Positions 1 through 8,033 of a stretch of 64,000 nt of DNA are shown here, piece after piece. The translations under genes and the position numbers were made by a program. The stretch is from Mesorhizobium amorphae CCNWGS0123 (GTDB lineage: Bacteria; Pseudomonadota; Alphaproteobacteria; Rhizobiales; Rhizobiaceae), in assembly GCF_001686985.1 (NCBI RefSeq), contig NZ_CP015318.1, forward strand, positions 1,610,001 through 1,674,000, given 5' to 3'. The stretch's first letter is position 1. The number at the start of each line of letters is the position of its first letter. Below the pieces are notes generated by a model. It had not been told where the DNA came from and did not search any database. It saw nothing but the letters and a program-made list of their open reading frames with translations.

Positions 1-149
1 AGCCTGCCGACCAGTTCTATGGCGAACGGCTTTACCGGGCGCGCGATCCCGAAGGCCATGTCTGGACATTCACCCAGACCATGCGGGCCGTGCCACGCGA
101 AGAGGCTGAGCGGCTCGGCGATCTGAAGATCGAGGGCTGGCACCGATAG
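1..149 (+). CDS. C-terminal end of a VOC/glyoxalase-fold protein (partial)
   Basis: Frame 3 is open from the window edge to a TAG at 147-149, giving about 48 C-terminal residues. The stretch RDPEGHVWTFTQ is typical of the last beta strand of glyoxalase/bleomycin-resistance (VOC) proteins, where an aromatic/His-Val-Trp segment closes the metal or substrate pocket. The start lies outside the window, so neither substrate nor full domain structure can be judged. It reads toward lnt, 93 bases away. Confidence 0.6.
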   Translation, partial: PADQFYGERLYRARDPEGHVWTFTQTMRAVPREEAERLGDLKIEGWHR

Positions 150-242
150 CGCGGTGATTGGCCGGTCGGGGTTCTCGGCGCAAGCCCCGTTCCGATAATT
201 CTGATAAATCTGCTGTCGTGATTCGCGCGACTGGAAGTGTGT

Positions 243-1835
243 ATGCAGCGCCTGGCCGGCCGGATAATACTGCTTTGGGGTTGGCGCCGCGCGCTGGTGG
301 CGTTTCTCGCTGGAGCGTTGGCGGTTCTCGCCCAGGCGCCCTATGATTTCTTCGCCGTCTGCTTCATCTCCTTCCCGCTCCTGGTCTGGCTGCTCGACGG
401 CGCGACCGGCGAGGCCTCCGACGGGTGGCTGAGGCGGCTCAGGCCCGCCTTCGCCATCGGCTGGTGGTTCGGCTTCGGCTATTTTCTTGCCGGCCTGTGG
501 TGGATCGGCGAGGCGCTGCTGGTCGAGGCCGACAGTTTCGCCTGGGCTCTGCCCTTCGCGGTGGTCGGAATCCCCTTTGCAATGGCCTTCTTCTACGGCT
601 TCGCCGCGGTCGTCGCGCGACTCCTGTGGAACAACGATATCGGCCGCATTGCGGCACTCGCCTTCGGTTTCGGCCTGGCGGAATGGCTGCGCGATTTCCT
701 GTTCACCGGCTTTCCCTGGAATGCCGTCGGCTACGCGGCAATGCCGGTGCCGCTCTTGATGCAGAGCGTGTCGGTGACCGGCATGATCGGCATGAACGCG
801 CTGGCGGTCTTCGTCTTTTCGCTGCCCGCGCTCGTTGCGGGGCGCCGGCACCTTCGCCTGGGCTTTGGGCTGCTTATCCTGCTTGTCGCCGCCCATGTCG
901 GCTTCGGCTATGTCAGGCTTGCCATGCCGGTCGAACCGGCAACCCGCTCGATCGATGTCCGCATCGTTCAGCCGGACGTCGATCTCAGCGAAAAGTGGGA
1001 CGCTTCGGTGCGCGACCGCATCTTCGCCACACTGCTCGGCCTGTCGGCGAAGGAACCGGAACCCGGCCATGCCAAGCCGCAACTGATTCTGTGGCCGGAG
1101 ACATCGGTGCCTTTCCTGTTCACCGAACGCCCGGACGCGCTGACCGCGCTTGGCGATATGCTGGGTGAAGGCCAGATGCTGGTCGCCGGCGTCGTTCGCG
1201 AGGAGGGCGGCTCGGCGGCCGGCGCCGACAGCCGCTATTACAATTCCGTGGTGGCGATCAACGACAAGGGCGAGATCACGGACGCCGTCGATAAGGTCCA
1301 CCTGGTGCCGTTCGGCGAGTATCTGCCTTTCGCCGGCTTGCTCGGCCGCTTCGGCATCGAACAGCTCGTTGCCGGGCCGATGAATTTCGCGGCCGGCAAC
1401 GAACGGCATCCGATCACGCTGCCGGACGGTGTGCGGGCGCTCCCGTTCATTTGCTACGAAGTTATCTTTCCCGATCTGGTTGCAGTTGACGCTACGTCAT
1501 CCGAGCTTATTGTGAATGTCACGAACGACGCTTGGTTCGGGGATACACCGGGTCCGTACCAGCACTTCAGGCAGGCTCAGATCCGGGCCGTGGAGAATGG
1601 TTTGCCTTTGTTGCGCGCGGCTAACAATGGCATTTCCGCCGTTGTCGACCCGCGCGGACGCATCGTCGACGCGCTCGCCGTCGACGCGCGTGGAGCCATC
1701 GATGTGCGGGTGCCGATATCTGGGCGCGCCCTCATTTCCGCCGCCCAGCGGCGAATTAACGGATTGCTGATCATATTCCTGTTCGCCCTGGGAGGGTTCA
1801 CATCGAATGTAAGGCAACGGCTACGGGTGAATTGA
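243..1835 (+). CDS. lnt: Apolipoprotein N-acyltransferase
   Basis: Transfers a fatty acid from phospholipid to the N-terminal cysteine of apolipoproteins in the inner membrane, the last step of lipoprotein maturation. About 530 residues, normal for the family. The N-terminal 220 residues are a run of hydrophobic membrane helices, followed by a periplasmic nitrilase (CN_hydrolase) domain and a C-terminal helix. The catalytic triad is visible: Glu in LWPET (about residue 286), Lys in [15 protein letters not shown] (about 351) and Cys in FICYEV (about 404). I chose the ATG at 243, with GGAAG about 6 bases upstream; an in-frame GTG lies two codons earlier. The last 400 bases look less GC-biased than the rest. 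Confidence 0.95.
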   Translation: MQRLAGRIILLWGWRRALVAFLAGALAVLAQAPYDFFAVCFISFPLLVWLLDGATGEASDGWLRRLRPAFAIGWWFGFGYFLAGLWWIGEALLVEADSFAWALPFAVVGIPFAMAFFYGFAAVVARLLWNNDIGRIAALAFGFGLAEWLRDFLFTGFPWNAVGYAAMPVPLLMQSVSVTGMIGMNALAVFVFSLPALVAGRRHLRLGFGLLILLVAAHVGFGYVRLAMPVEPATRSIDVRIVQPDVDLSEKWDASVRDRIFATLLGLSAKEPEPGHAKPQLILWPETSVPFLFTERPDALTALGDMLGEGQMLVAGVVREEGGSAAGADSRYYNSVVAINDKGEITDAVDKVHLVPFGEYLPFAGLLGRFGIEQLVAGPMNFAAGNERHPITLPDGVRALPFICYEVIFPDLVAVDATSSELIVNVTNDAWFGDTPGPYQHFRQAQIRAVENGLPLLRAANNGISAVVDPRGRIVDALAVDARGAIDVRVPISGRALISAAQRRINGLLIIFLFALGGFTSNVRQRLRVN

Positions 1836-1975
1836 CAGCCGACACATTAGAAACTCATACTGTAAGTGCCTAAAATTTTCTCGAAGTCGGTTGGTGGTTC
1901 TGTTGGGGCAGTTGGCTCCGGCTTCGTTTGGGCAAGAAAAAATAGAAAAAGCCGGAAAAATTCGGCGAGGAGAAA

Positions 1976-2395
1976 ATGACAGAAGAAAACAAGAAAAAGC
2001 CGAACCCGATCGACATCCATGTCGGAAGTCGCATCAGGCTCCGGCGCAATATGCTTGGAATGAGCCAGGAGAAGCTGGGTGAGAATCTCGGCATCACGTT
2101 TCAACAGATCCAAAAGTATGAGAAGGGCACGAACAGAGTGGGCGCCAGCCGTTTGCAGGCGATAGCCTCCATCCTTAGCGTGCCAGTTGCCTTCTTTTTC
2201 GAGGATGCCCCGGGTCAGGAGGCCGTGGGCAATCGTGGATTTGCCGAAGATGCGTCGATGGCTTTCGCCGTCGAGTTCTGCGGCAGTCCGGAGGGGCTTC
2301 AACTCAACCGCGCCTTCGTCAAGATTGGCGACGTCAAGGTGCGCCGCAGGATCATAGATCTGGTGAAATCCCTTTCCACCGATGACGCCGACTGA
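1976..2395 (+). CDS. XRE-family helix-turn-helix transcriptional regulator
   Basis: 139 residues. The N-terminal half (about residues 13-70) is a classic Cro/CI-type HTH: RIRLRRNMLGMSQEKLGENL, then the recognition helix region around ITFQQIQKYEKG. The C-terminal half has no catalytic domain I recognise. GGCGAGGAG precedes the ATG at good spacing. A regulator of this kind commonly lies between lnt and metK in Rhizobiales, so this is a conserved neighbourhood rather than an acquired gene. Its targets cannot be read from the sequence; metK, 168 bases downstream, is an obvious candidate but unproven. Confidence 0.85.
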   Translation: MTEENKKKPNPIDIHVGSRIRLRRNMLGMSQEKLGENLGITFQQIQKYEKGTNRVGASRLQAIASILSVPVAFFFEDAPGQEAVGNRGFAEDASMAFAVEFCGSPEGLQLNRAFVKIGDVKVRRRIIDLVKSLSTDDAD

Positions 2396-2401
2396 TCCAG
2401 G

Positions 2402-2444
2402 GGCTTGTGCCACCGGCGGCGCCCTGCCGTCGCTGGCACAAGCC
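2402..2444 (+). terminator. Strong stem-loop after the XRE gene, in the metK leader
   Basis: Perfect 11-bp stem (2402-2412 with 2434-2444) around a 21-base GC-rich loop that can itself fold (CGGC near 2414 with GCCG near 2427). No T-tract follows, so it is not a canonical intrinsic terminator. It could end the XRE transcript, stabilise its 3' end, or be part of the metK 5' leader. Confidence 0.5.
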
Positions 2445-2522
2445 AACTGAGCCGACATTTCATGCCAGAACCGCGGCAGCGCTTGACGAGCGGCGCCCGG
2501 CACCGCTAACACGTGGCGCGCC

Positions 2523-2548
2523 AAAATCGGCAACCAGCCGATTTTTTT
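2523..2548 (+). terminator. Terminator-like hairpin directly before the metK ribosome-binding site
   Basis: AAAATCGGC (2523-2531), loop AACCA, GCCGATTTT (2537-2545), then three more T. This is the form of a Rho-independent terminator and ends only two bases before the AAGAGGGGA ribosome-binding site at 2550-2558. If formed it would stop transcription, or mask initiation, before metK; this suggests attenuation. See findings. Confidence 0.6.
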
Positions 2549-2563
2549 CAAGAGGGGACACCC

Positions 2564-3829
2564 GTGACGCGGCAGAATTACTTCTTCACCTCGGAATCCG
2601 TTGCCGAGGGCCATCCCGACAAAGTTTGCGACCGTATCTCCGACGAAATCGTCGATCTGGTCTATCGCGAAGCCAAGAAGACCGGCATGGACCCCTGGAA
2701 GGTCCGTGTCGCATGCGAGACTCTGGCTACAACGAATCGCGTCATCATCGCCGGTGAGGTCAGGGTTCCCGAGACGCTGCTGAAAAAGGACAAGGCCGGC
2801 AACATCCTGATGGATGCCGCCGGTCATCCGGTCGTCAATCCGGCCAAGTTCAAATCGGTAGCCCGCAAGGCAATCCGCGAGATCGGCTACGAGCAGGCCG
2901 GCTTCCACTGGAAGACGGCGAAGATCGAGGTCCTGCTGCACGGCCAGTCGCCCGACATCGGCCAGGGCGTCGACAACGCCGCCGACCGGCAGGGCGAGGA
3001 AGGTGCCGGCGACCAGGGCATCATGTTCGGCTATGCTTGCCGCGAGACGCCGGACCTGATGCCGGCGCCGATCTACTACAGCCACAAGATTCTCGAACTG
3101 CTGGCCGCCGCGCGCCATGAAGGCAGCGGCGATGCGGGCAAGCTCGGGCCGGACGCCAAGAGCCAGGTCACCGTCCGCTATGTCGACGGCAAGGCCGCCG
3201 AGGCGACGCAGATCGTGCTGTCGACCCAGCACCTCGATTCGAGCTGGGACTCGAAGAAGGTCCGCAAGGTCGTCGAACCCTATATCCGCGAGGCGCTCGG
3301 CGATCTAAGGATCGCCGACGACTGCAACTGGTACATCAATCCGACCGGCAAGTTCGTCATCGGCGGGCCGGACGGCGACGCCGGACTGACCGGCCGCAAG
3401 ATCATCGTCGACACCTATGGCGGTGCCGCACCGCATGGAGGCGGCGCCTTCTCCGGCAAGGACACGACCAAGGTCGACCGCTCCGCCGCCTATGCTGCGC
3501 GCTACCTTGCCAAGAACGTTGTGGCCGCCAAGCTTGCCGACCGTTGCACCATCCAGCTATCCTACGCCATCGGCGTCGCCCAGCCGCTGTCGGTCTATGT
3601 CGACCTGCATGGCACCGGCAAGGTCGAAGAGGCCAGGCTCGAAGACGCACTGCGCACCGTGATGGACCTGTCGCCGTCCGGCATCCGCCGTCACCTCGAC
3701 CTCAACAAGCCGATCTATGCCAAGACCTCGTCCTATGGCCATTTCGGCCGTAAGGCAGGCCGCGACGGTTCCTTCTCCTGGGAGAAGACCGATCTCGCCA
3801 AGGCGCTCAAGGACGCGGTCGCCGCCTGA
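2564..3829 (+). CDS. metK: S-adenosylmethionine synthetase
   Basis: Makes SAM from methionine and ATP in the cytoplasm. 421 residues, as expected. Family signatures are clear: [11 protein letters not shown] at residues 10-20 (His17 and Asp19 of the active site), [12 protein letters not shown] around 147-158, and the P-loop-like GGGAFSGKD followed by KVDRSAAY. I chose the GTG at 2564 because AAGAGGGGA lies five bases upstream and the protein then begins [11 protein letters not shown], matching related MetK N-termini. A GTG at 2513 would add 17 residues whose codons overlap the terminator-like hairpin, which argues against it. Confidence 0.97.
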   Translation: MTRQNYFFTSESVAEGHPDKVCDRISDEIVDLVYREAKKTGMDPWKVRVACETLATTNRVIIAGEVRVPETLLKKDKAGNILMDAAGHPVVNPAKFKSVARKAIREIGYEQAGFHWKTAKIEVLLHGQSPDIGQGVDNAADRQGEEGAGDQGIMFGYACRETPDLMPAPIYYSHKILELLAAARHEGSGDAGKLGPDAKSQVTVRYVDGKAAEATQIVLSTQHLDSSWDSKKVRKVVEPYIREALGDLRIADDCNWYINPTGKFVIGGPDGDAGLTGRKIIVDTYGGAAPHGGGAFSGKDTTKVDRSAAYAARYLAKNVVAAKLADRCTIQLSYAIGVAQPLSVYVDLHGTGKVEEARLEDALRTVMDLSPSGIRRHLDLNKPIYAKTSSYGHFGRKAGRDGSFSWEKTDLAKALKDAVAA

Positions 3830-3849
3830 CGGCGGCGCGGAACCCGTCC

Positions 3850-4551
3850 ATGGATCCGAAAGGCAGGCCGAGCCGCGCGACCGAAGGGTTCTTCGGCCGC
3901 CGGCGTGGCAAGACCATTCGCCCGCAGCAGGCGGCGGCGCTGGAAAGCGGTCTCGGGACCTACGGTCTCGACCTGTCCGCCGCTCAGCCTGCCGACTTGC
4001 GCAAGCTGTTCAAGGCGGATGTCTCGGCGGTGCGGCTGGAAATCGGCTTCGGCGGCGGAGAGCATTTGCTGCATCGCGCCACGGGGGCCCCGGGGACCGG
4101 CTTCATTGGCGTCGAACCGTTCGTCAACGGCATGGCCAAGCTGATGAAGGCGGTGAATGAAAAGCCGCTCGCCAATCTGCGCGTCCATGACGATGACGCC
4201 ACGCGCCTGCTCGATTGGCTGCCGCAAGCCTCGCTCGACGGCATCGATCTTCTCTATCCCGACCCCTGGCCGAAGAAGAAGCACTGGAAGCGACGTTTCG
4301 TTGGTCCGTCCAACCTCGACCGTTTTGCCAAGGTACTGAAATCAGGCGGAAAATTCCGCTTTGCTTCCGACATCGACAGCTATGTGAACTGGACGCTGCT
4401 CAATTGCCGGGCGCATGGTGCGTTCGCGTGGCAGGCGCAGGACGCGGCCGACTGGCATCGGCCCTACGAGGGCTGGCCGGGGACCCGCTACGAGGCAAAG
4501 GCTATCCGCGAGGGCCGGCGGCCGGCCTATCTCACCTTCATCAGAAAATAG
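3850..4551 (+). CDS. trmB: tRNA (guanine-N7-)-methyltransferase
   Basis: Adds a methyl group from SAM to G46 of tRNA variable loops. 233 residues. The SAM-binding loop [12 protein letters not shown] and the family signature [16 protein letters not shown] are both present, as is the C-terminal [11 protein letters not shown] substrate-binding segment. It starts 20 bases after metK on the same strand, so the SAM producer and a SAM user are probably co-transcribed. The N-terminus is basic ([11 protein letters not shown]), as usual for the alphaproteobacterial form. Confidence 0.96.
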   Translation: MDPKGRPSRATEGFFGRRRGKTIRPQQAAALESGLGTYGLDLSAAQPADLRKLFKADVSAVRLEIGFGGGEHLLHRATGAPGTGFIGVEPFVNGMAKLMKAVNEKPLANLRVHDDDATRLLDWLPQASLDGIDLLYPDPWPKKKHWKRRFVGPSNLDRFAKVLKSGGKFRFASDIDSYVNWTLLNCRAHGAFAWQAQDAADWHRPYEGWPGTRYEAKAIREGRRPAYLTFIRK

Positions 4552-4554
4552 TCG

Positions 4555-4578
4555 AACGCGGGACAGCAGCCCCGCGTT
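4555..4578. terminator. Hairpin between convergent trmB and a small gene
   Basis: AACGCGGG (4555-4562) pairs perfectly with CCCGCGTT (4571-4578) across an 8-base loop, four bases after the trmB stop codon. It lies between two converging genes and could serve both, but there is no T-tract on either side. Confidence 0.45.
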
Positions 4579-4594
4579 GTCATCCGGTCCGGCT

Positions 4595-4759
4595 TTAGAA
4601 GCGGCCGATCTTGTCGAAAGCGGACGGGTCCATGCCGAGCCGGCGCAAATCGTTGGCGCGCGGCTTGCGGCCGGCTTCGACGGCCCGCGAGGCGGCAACA
4701 GCGCTGCCGAACACGGCGAAGGCTTCGCCTATGGCGGAAAACACGGTACGGTTATTCAT
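4595..4759 (-). CDS. Small conserved-looking protein of 54 residues
   Basis: Complete minus-strand reading frame from ATG (4757-4759) to TAA (4595-4597), with AAAGG about seven bases before the ATG. The product begins [14 protein letters not shown] and ends [17 protein letters not shown]. An N-terminal amphipathic or hydrophobic segment followed by an Arg-rich LRRLGM and a C-terminal acidic-to-basic helix resembles the short DUF1127/YjiS-like proteins common in Rhizobiales, but the match is from memory and approximate. Function unknown. Converges with trmB. Confidence 0.65.
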   Translation of the reverse strand: MNNRTVFSAIGEAFAVFGSAVAASRAVEAGRKPRANDLRRLGMDPSAFDKIGRF

Positions 4760-4931
4760 TGTCTTGACCTTTCGCGCGCCACCGCGCGCTCATCTCGGTT
4801 TGTGCAGTGCAACATAGATAGGGATGCGAACTCCGAGATCACAGGGCCGTTACCGCATAGGCGGTATGCGCCCCGCGCAATCCTGGCCGACCACTCCCGG
4901 CGGTGCTTCGCCCGGCGGCCCGTTAACAGAC

Positions 4932-4959
4932 TTGAAACGCCGGCCGGGATCGTCTATAT
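4932..4959 (+). promoter_or_regulatory. Sigma-70 type promoter for the rimP-nusA-infB operon
   Basis: TTGAAA (4932-4937) and CTATAT (4954-4959) separated by 16 bases, matching the alphaproteobacterial vegetative promoter pattern. Transcription would start near 4966. It faces rimP and lies about 100 bases from its start codon, in the gap between divergent genes. Confidence 0.6.
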
Positions 4960-4987
4960 CAGCCTCAAATTCTTGGTCGGTATGACG

Positions 4988-5019
4988 AAGAGTGGGTCCA
5001 CCCGGTCCCGCTCTTTTTT
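4988..5019 (+). terminator. Intrinsic terminator-like hairpin in the rimP leader
   Basis: AAGAGTGGG (4988-4996) pairs with CCCGCTCTT (5007-5015), one G-T wobble, 10-base loop, followed by a run ending in TTTTTT. It sits about 20 bases after the predicted transcription start and 38 bases before rimP, so it would end most transcripts before the operon unless bypassed. See findings. Confidence 0.6.
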
Positions 5020-5056
5020 ATTACCTGCCGGTCAGCCACCAAACGACAGGGATCGA

Positions 5057-5701
5057 ATGACTGCAACGGCAAGCGAAGGCGACGACCGCATCATCCGCGA
5101 AAGCGGTATCGATGCGCGCATCGCGCTGATCGTGCAGCCGGTGCTGCGCGGGATCGGCTTTCGCCTGGTGCGGGTGCATTTGTCGGGCCAGAACGGGCTC
5201 ACGCTTCAGATCATGGCCGAGCGCGAGGACGGCACCATGACCGTCGAGGATTGCGAAGAGGTCAGCCGGGCGGTGTCGCCGGCCCTCGATGTCGATGATC
5301 CGATCGAAAAGGCGTATCATCTCGAAGTGTCGTCGCCGGGCATCGACCGGCCGCTGGTGCGCAAGTCGGATTTCGCGACATGGACCGGCCATCTGATCAA
5401 GATGGAGACCTCGATCCTCGTCGCCGAACGCAAGCGCTTCAAGGGCAAGATCGCCGAAAGCGACGCCGATGGCGTGCTGATCGCGCGCGACAAGGCGGCC
5501 TATGGCGAGGAGCCGACGGTGCGCGTGCCCTATGATGCGATCGCCGATGCCCGGCTGGTGCTGACCGACGATCTCATCCGCGATGCCCTGTCGAAGGACA
5601 ATCGGGCACGCAAGGAAGCAAAGAAGCGCCGCGGCGAACCGGAAGATGCGCCAGAGGGTGCCGAACCGGACGCCGAAGACGGAACCGAACAGGAAAGTTG
5701 A
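5057..5701 (+). CDS. rimP: Ribosome maturation factor RimP
   Basis: Assists assembly of the 30S subunit. 214 residues: the N-terminal RimP domain ([19 protein letters not shown], then [20 protein letters not shown] and the signature [14 protein letters not shown]) followed by the SH3-like C-terminal domain, then a charged alphaproteobacterial tail rich in Glu, Ala and Asp. ATG at 5057 has AGGGA seven bases upstream. An open frame runs much further upstream across the promoter and terminator signals, so the longer start is rejected. First gene of rimP-nusA-ylxR-infB. Confidence 0.95.
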   Translation: MTATASEGDDRIIRESGIDARIALIVQPVLRGIGFRLVRVHLSGQNGLTLQIMAEREDGTMTVEDCEEVSRAVSPALDVDDPIEKAYHLEVSSPGIDRPLVRKSDFATWTGHLIKMETSILVAERKRFKGKIAESDADGVLIARDKAAYGEEPTVRVPYDAIADARLVLTDDLIRDALSKDNRARKEAKKRRGEPEDAPEGAEPDAEDGTEQES

Positions 5702-5748
5702 TTGAGCTGCCGGACGAAAGATTCGGCAACAAGCTCGGGAGAAAGACA

Positions 5749-7344
5749 ATGGTTGTAAGCGCCAACAGACTTGAACTGCTGCAGATCGCCGACGCAGTCG
5801 CGCGCGAAAAGTCGATCGACAAGTCGATCGTCATCGCCGCCATGGCCGATGCGATCCAGAAGGCGGCGCGCTCGCGCTATGGCCAGGAGACCAACATCCG
5901 CGCCGACATCAACGCCAACACCGGCGAGATGAAGCTGCAGAGGCTGATGGAAGTGGTCGAGAAGGTCGACGATTACGCCACGCAGATCGCCATCTCCTCG
6001 GCGCGCGAGCGCAATCCCGACGCCCAGCTCGGCGATTTCATCGCCGAACAGCTGCCGCCGATGGATTTCGGTCGCATCGCCGCCCAGTCGGCCAAGCAGG
6101 TCATCGTCCAGAAGGTGCGCGAAGCCGAGCGCGACCGCCAGTATGACGAATACAAGGACCGCATCGGTGAGATCGTCAACGGCACCGTCAAGCGCGTCGA
6201 ATACGGCAACGTCATCGTCGATCTCGGCCGTGGCGAGGCGATCATCCGCCGCGACGAGCTGATCCCGCGCGAGAACTACAAATATGGCGACCGCGTTCGC
6301 GCCTATGTCTACGACGTGCGCCGCGAGCAGCGCGGCCCGCAGATATTCCTGTCGCGTACCCATCCGCAGTTCATGGCCAAGCTCTTCACCATGGAAGTGC
6401 CGGAAATCTACGACGGCATCATCGAGATCAAGTCGGTCGCCCGCGATCCGGGCTCGCGCGCCAAGATCGCCGTCATCTCGCGTGACTCGTCCATCGATCC
6501 GGTCGGCGCCTGCGTCGGCATGCGCGGCAGCCGCGTCCAGGCGGTGGTCGGCGAACTGCAGGGCGAGAAGATCGACATCATTCCGTGGTCGCCCTCGGCC
6601 GCCTCGTTCATCGTCAACGCGCTGCAGCCGGCCGAAGTCGCCAAGGTCGTGCTCGACGAGGATGCCGAGCGCATCGAGGTCGTGGTTCCGGACGACCAGC
6701 TGTCGCTGGCCATCGGCCGCCGCGGCCAGAACGTCCGTCTTGCTTCGCAGCTCACCGGTTGGGACATCGACATCCTGACCGAGCAGGAAGAGAGCGAGCG
6801 CCGCCAGAAGGAATTCGTCGAGCGTTCGGCGCTGTTCATGGAAGCCCTCGACGTCGACGAGATGGTCGGCCAGGTGCTTGCTTCCGAAGGTTTTACCAGC
6901 GTCGAGGAAGTGGCTTACGTCGATTCCGGCGAGATCGCCTCGATCGACGGCTTCGACGAGGACACCGCCTCGGAAATCCAGACCCGCGCCCGCGAGTATC
7001 TGGAGAAGATCGAGGCCGAGCACGACGACAAGCGCAAGGCGCTCGGCGTTGCCGACGAACTGCGCGAAATCCCCGGCATCACCACCGCCATGATGGTGAC
7101 GCTCGGCGAGGACGGCGTGAAGACGATCGAGGACTTCGCCGGCTATGCCGCCGACGACCTGACCGGCTGGAAGGAACGCAAGGACGGCGAGACCAAGGTC
7201 TATCCCGGGGTGCTCGCCAACCACGGCGTTTCGCGCGCCGATGCCGAGCAGATGGTTCTGGCTGCCCGCCTCAAGGCCGGCTGGATCACCGAGGACGAGA
7301 TTGCCGCGCAGGATGCGCCGGCTGACGAAACCGTCGGTGCGTGA
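5749..7344 (+). CDS. nusA: Transcription termination/antitermination factor NusA
   Basis: Binds RNA polymerase and RNA and controls pausing, termination and antitermination. 531 residues: N-terminal polymerase-binding domain ([20 protein letters not shown]), S1 domain around residues 135-200 ([20 protein letters not shown]), two KH domains ([13 protein letters not shown] and [13 protein letters not shown]), and a C-terminal helix-hairpin-helix region with acidic repeats. ATG at 5749 with GGGAGAAAG upstream gives the usual [11 protein letters not shown]-terminus; the earlier in-frame TTG overlaps the rimP stop and is unlikely. Confidence 0.97.
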   Translation: MVVSANRLELLQIADAVAREKSIDKSIVIAAMADAIQKAARSRYGQETNIRADINANTGEMKLQRLMEVVEKVDDYATQIAISSARERNPDAQLGDFIAEQLPPMDFGRIAAQSAKQVIVQKVREAERDRQYDEYKDRIGEIVNGTVKRVEYGNVIVDLGRGEAIIRRDELIPRENYKYGDRVRAYVYDVRREQRGPQIFLSRTHPQFMAKLFTMEVPEIYDGIIEIKSVARDPGSRAKIAVISRDSSIDPVGACVGMRGSRVQAVVGELQGEKIDIIPWSPSAASFIVNALQPAEVAKVVLDEDAERIEVVVPDDQLSLAIGRRGQNVRLASQLTGWDIDILTEQEESERRQKEFVERSALFMEALDVDEMVGQVLASEGFTSVEEVAYVDSGEIASIDGFDEDTASEIQTRAREYLEKIEAEHDDKRKALGVADELREIPGITTAMMVTLGEDGVKTIEDFAGYAADDLTGWKERKDGETKVYPGVLANHGVSRADAEQMVLAARLKAGWITEDEIAAQDAPADETVGA

Positions 7345-7382
7345 GGTGAAACCGCATCGCACAGAACCCGCCCTTGGACGAG

Positions 7383-8033
7383 ATGAACGATCGCACCTGC
7401 ATCGTCACCCGCAGGCAGGCCGAACCGGATGAACTGATCCGGTTCGTCGTCGGCCCGGATTCGGCCGTCGTTCCGGACATCAAGAGAAATCTGCCAGGCC
7501 GCGGTTGCTGGGTCAGCGCCGAGCGCCTACATGTCGACAAGGCAGCGGCGAAGAACCTGTTTGCCCGCGCCTTCAAGGCGCAGGTGACCGTTCCCGCCGA
7601 TCTCGGCGGCATGGTCGACGGGCTGCTTTCCAGATCCGCTCTGGGTATGCTCGGCCTCGCCCGCAAGGCAGGCGCAATCGCGCTCGGAGCCACCAAGGTG
7701 GAGAGCGCCGTGCGCTCAGGGCTGGCGCTTTTCGTGCTCCACGCGACTGAGGCGTCCGACGATGGCGTGCGCAAGATCAGCCAGGCGCGGCGGGCAACCG
7801 TCCATCTCGGCGGCCCCGCGATCCTTGCCTACAAACTTTTCTCCGAGGCCGAGTTGAGCTTGGCATTGGGGGGTACAAATGTGATACATGCTGCCGTTCT
7901 CGCGCAAGACGCGGGCAGGGCGGTCCAGAGGCGCATGGTTGCGCTCGACCGGTATCGGGGCGGTTCCCCGGACGATCTGGCAATGCTTGCGGCCGTTGCT
8001 GACGAAGATGATGCCGCAGAGGATATGGAATGA
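7383..8033 (+). CDS. ylxR: YlxR-type RNA-binding protein with L7Ae-like C-terminal domain
   Basis: Two domains: an N-terminal YlxR (DUF448) domain with [20 protein letters not shown] and the GRGCWVSA signature (about residues 1-75), and a C-terminal L7Ae/L30e-like part ([20 protein letters not shown]). This fused form is normal between nusA and infB in alphaproteobacteria; the isolated YlxR family is implicated in RNA binding. I chose ATG 7383 because GGACGAG precedes it; a TTG at 7374 is an alternative. The stop overlaps the infB start by four bases (ATGA). Confidence 0.88.
   Translation: MNDRTCIVTRRQAEPDELIRFVVGPDSAVVPDIKRNLPGRGCWVSAERLHVDKAAAKNLFARAFKAQVTVPADLGGMVDGLLSRSALGMLGLARKAGAIALGATKVESAVRSGLALFVLHATEASDDGVRKISQARRATVHLGGPAILAYKLFSEAELSLALGGTNVIHAAVLAQDAGRAVQRRMVALDRYRGGSPDDLAMLAAVADEDDAAEDME

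Noticed and set aside
2396..2563. Known SAM-II or SAM/SAH riboswitch before metK
   Set aside because: I could not find the pseudoknot core motifs recalled for those classes; kept as an unclassified leader rather than named.
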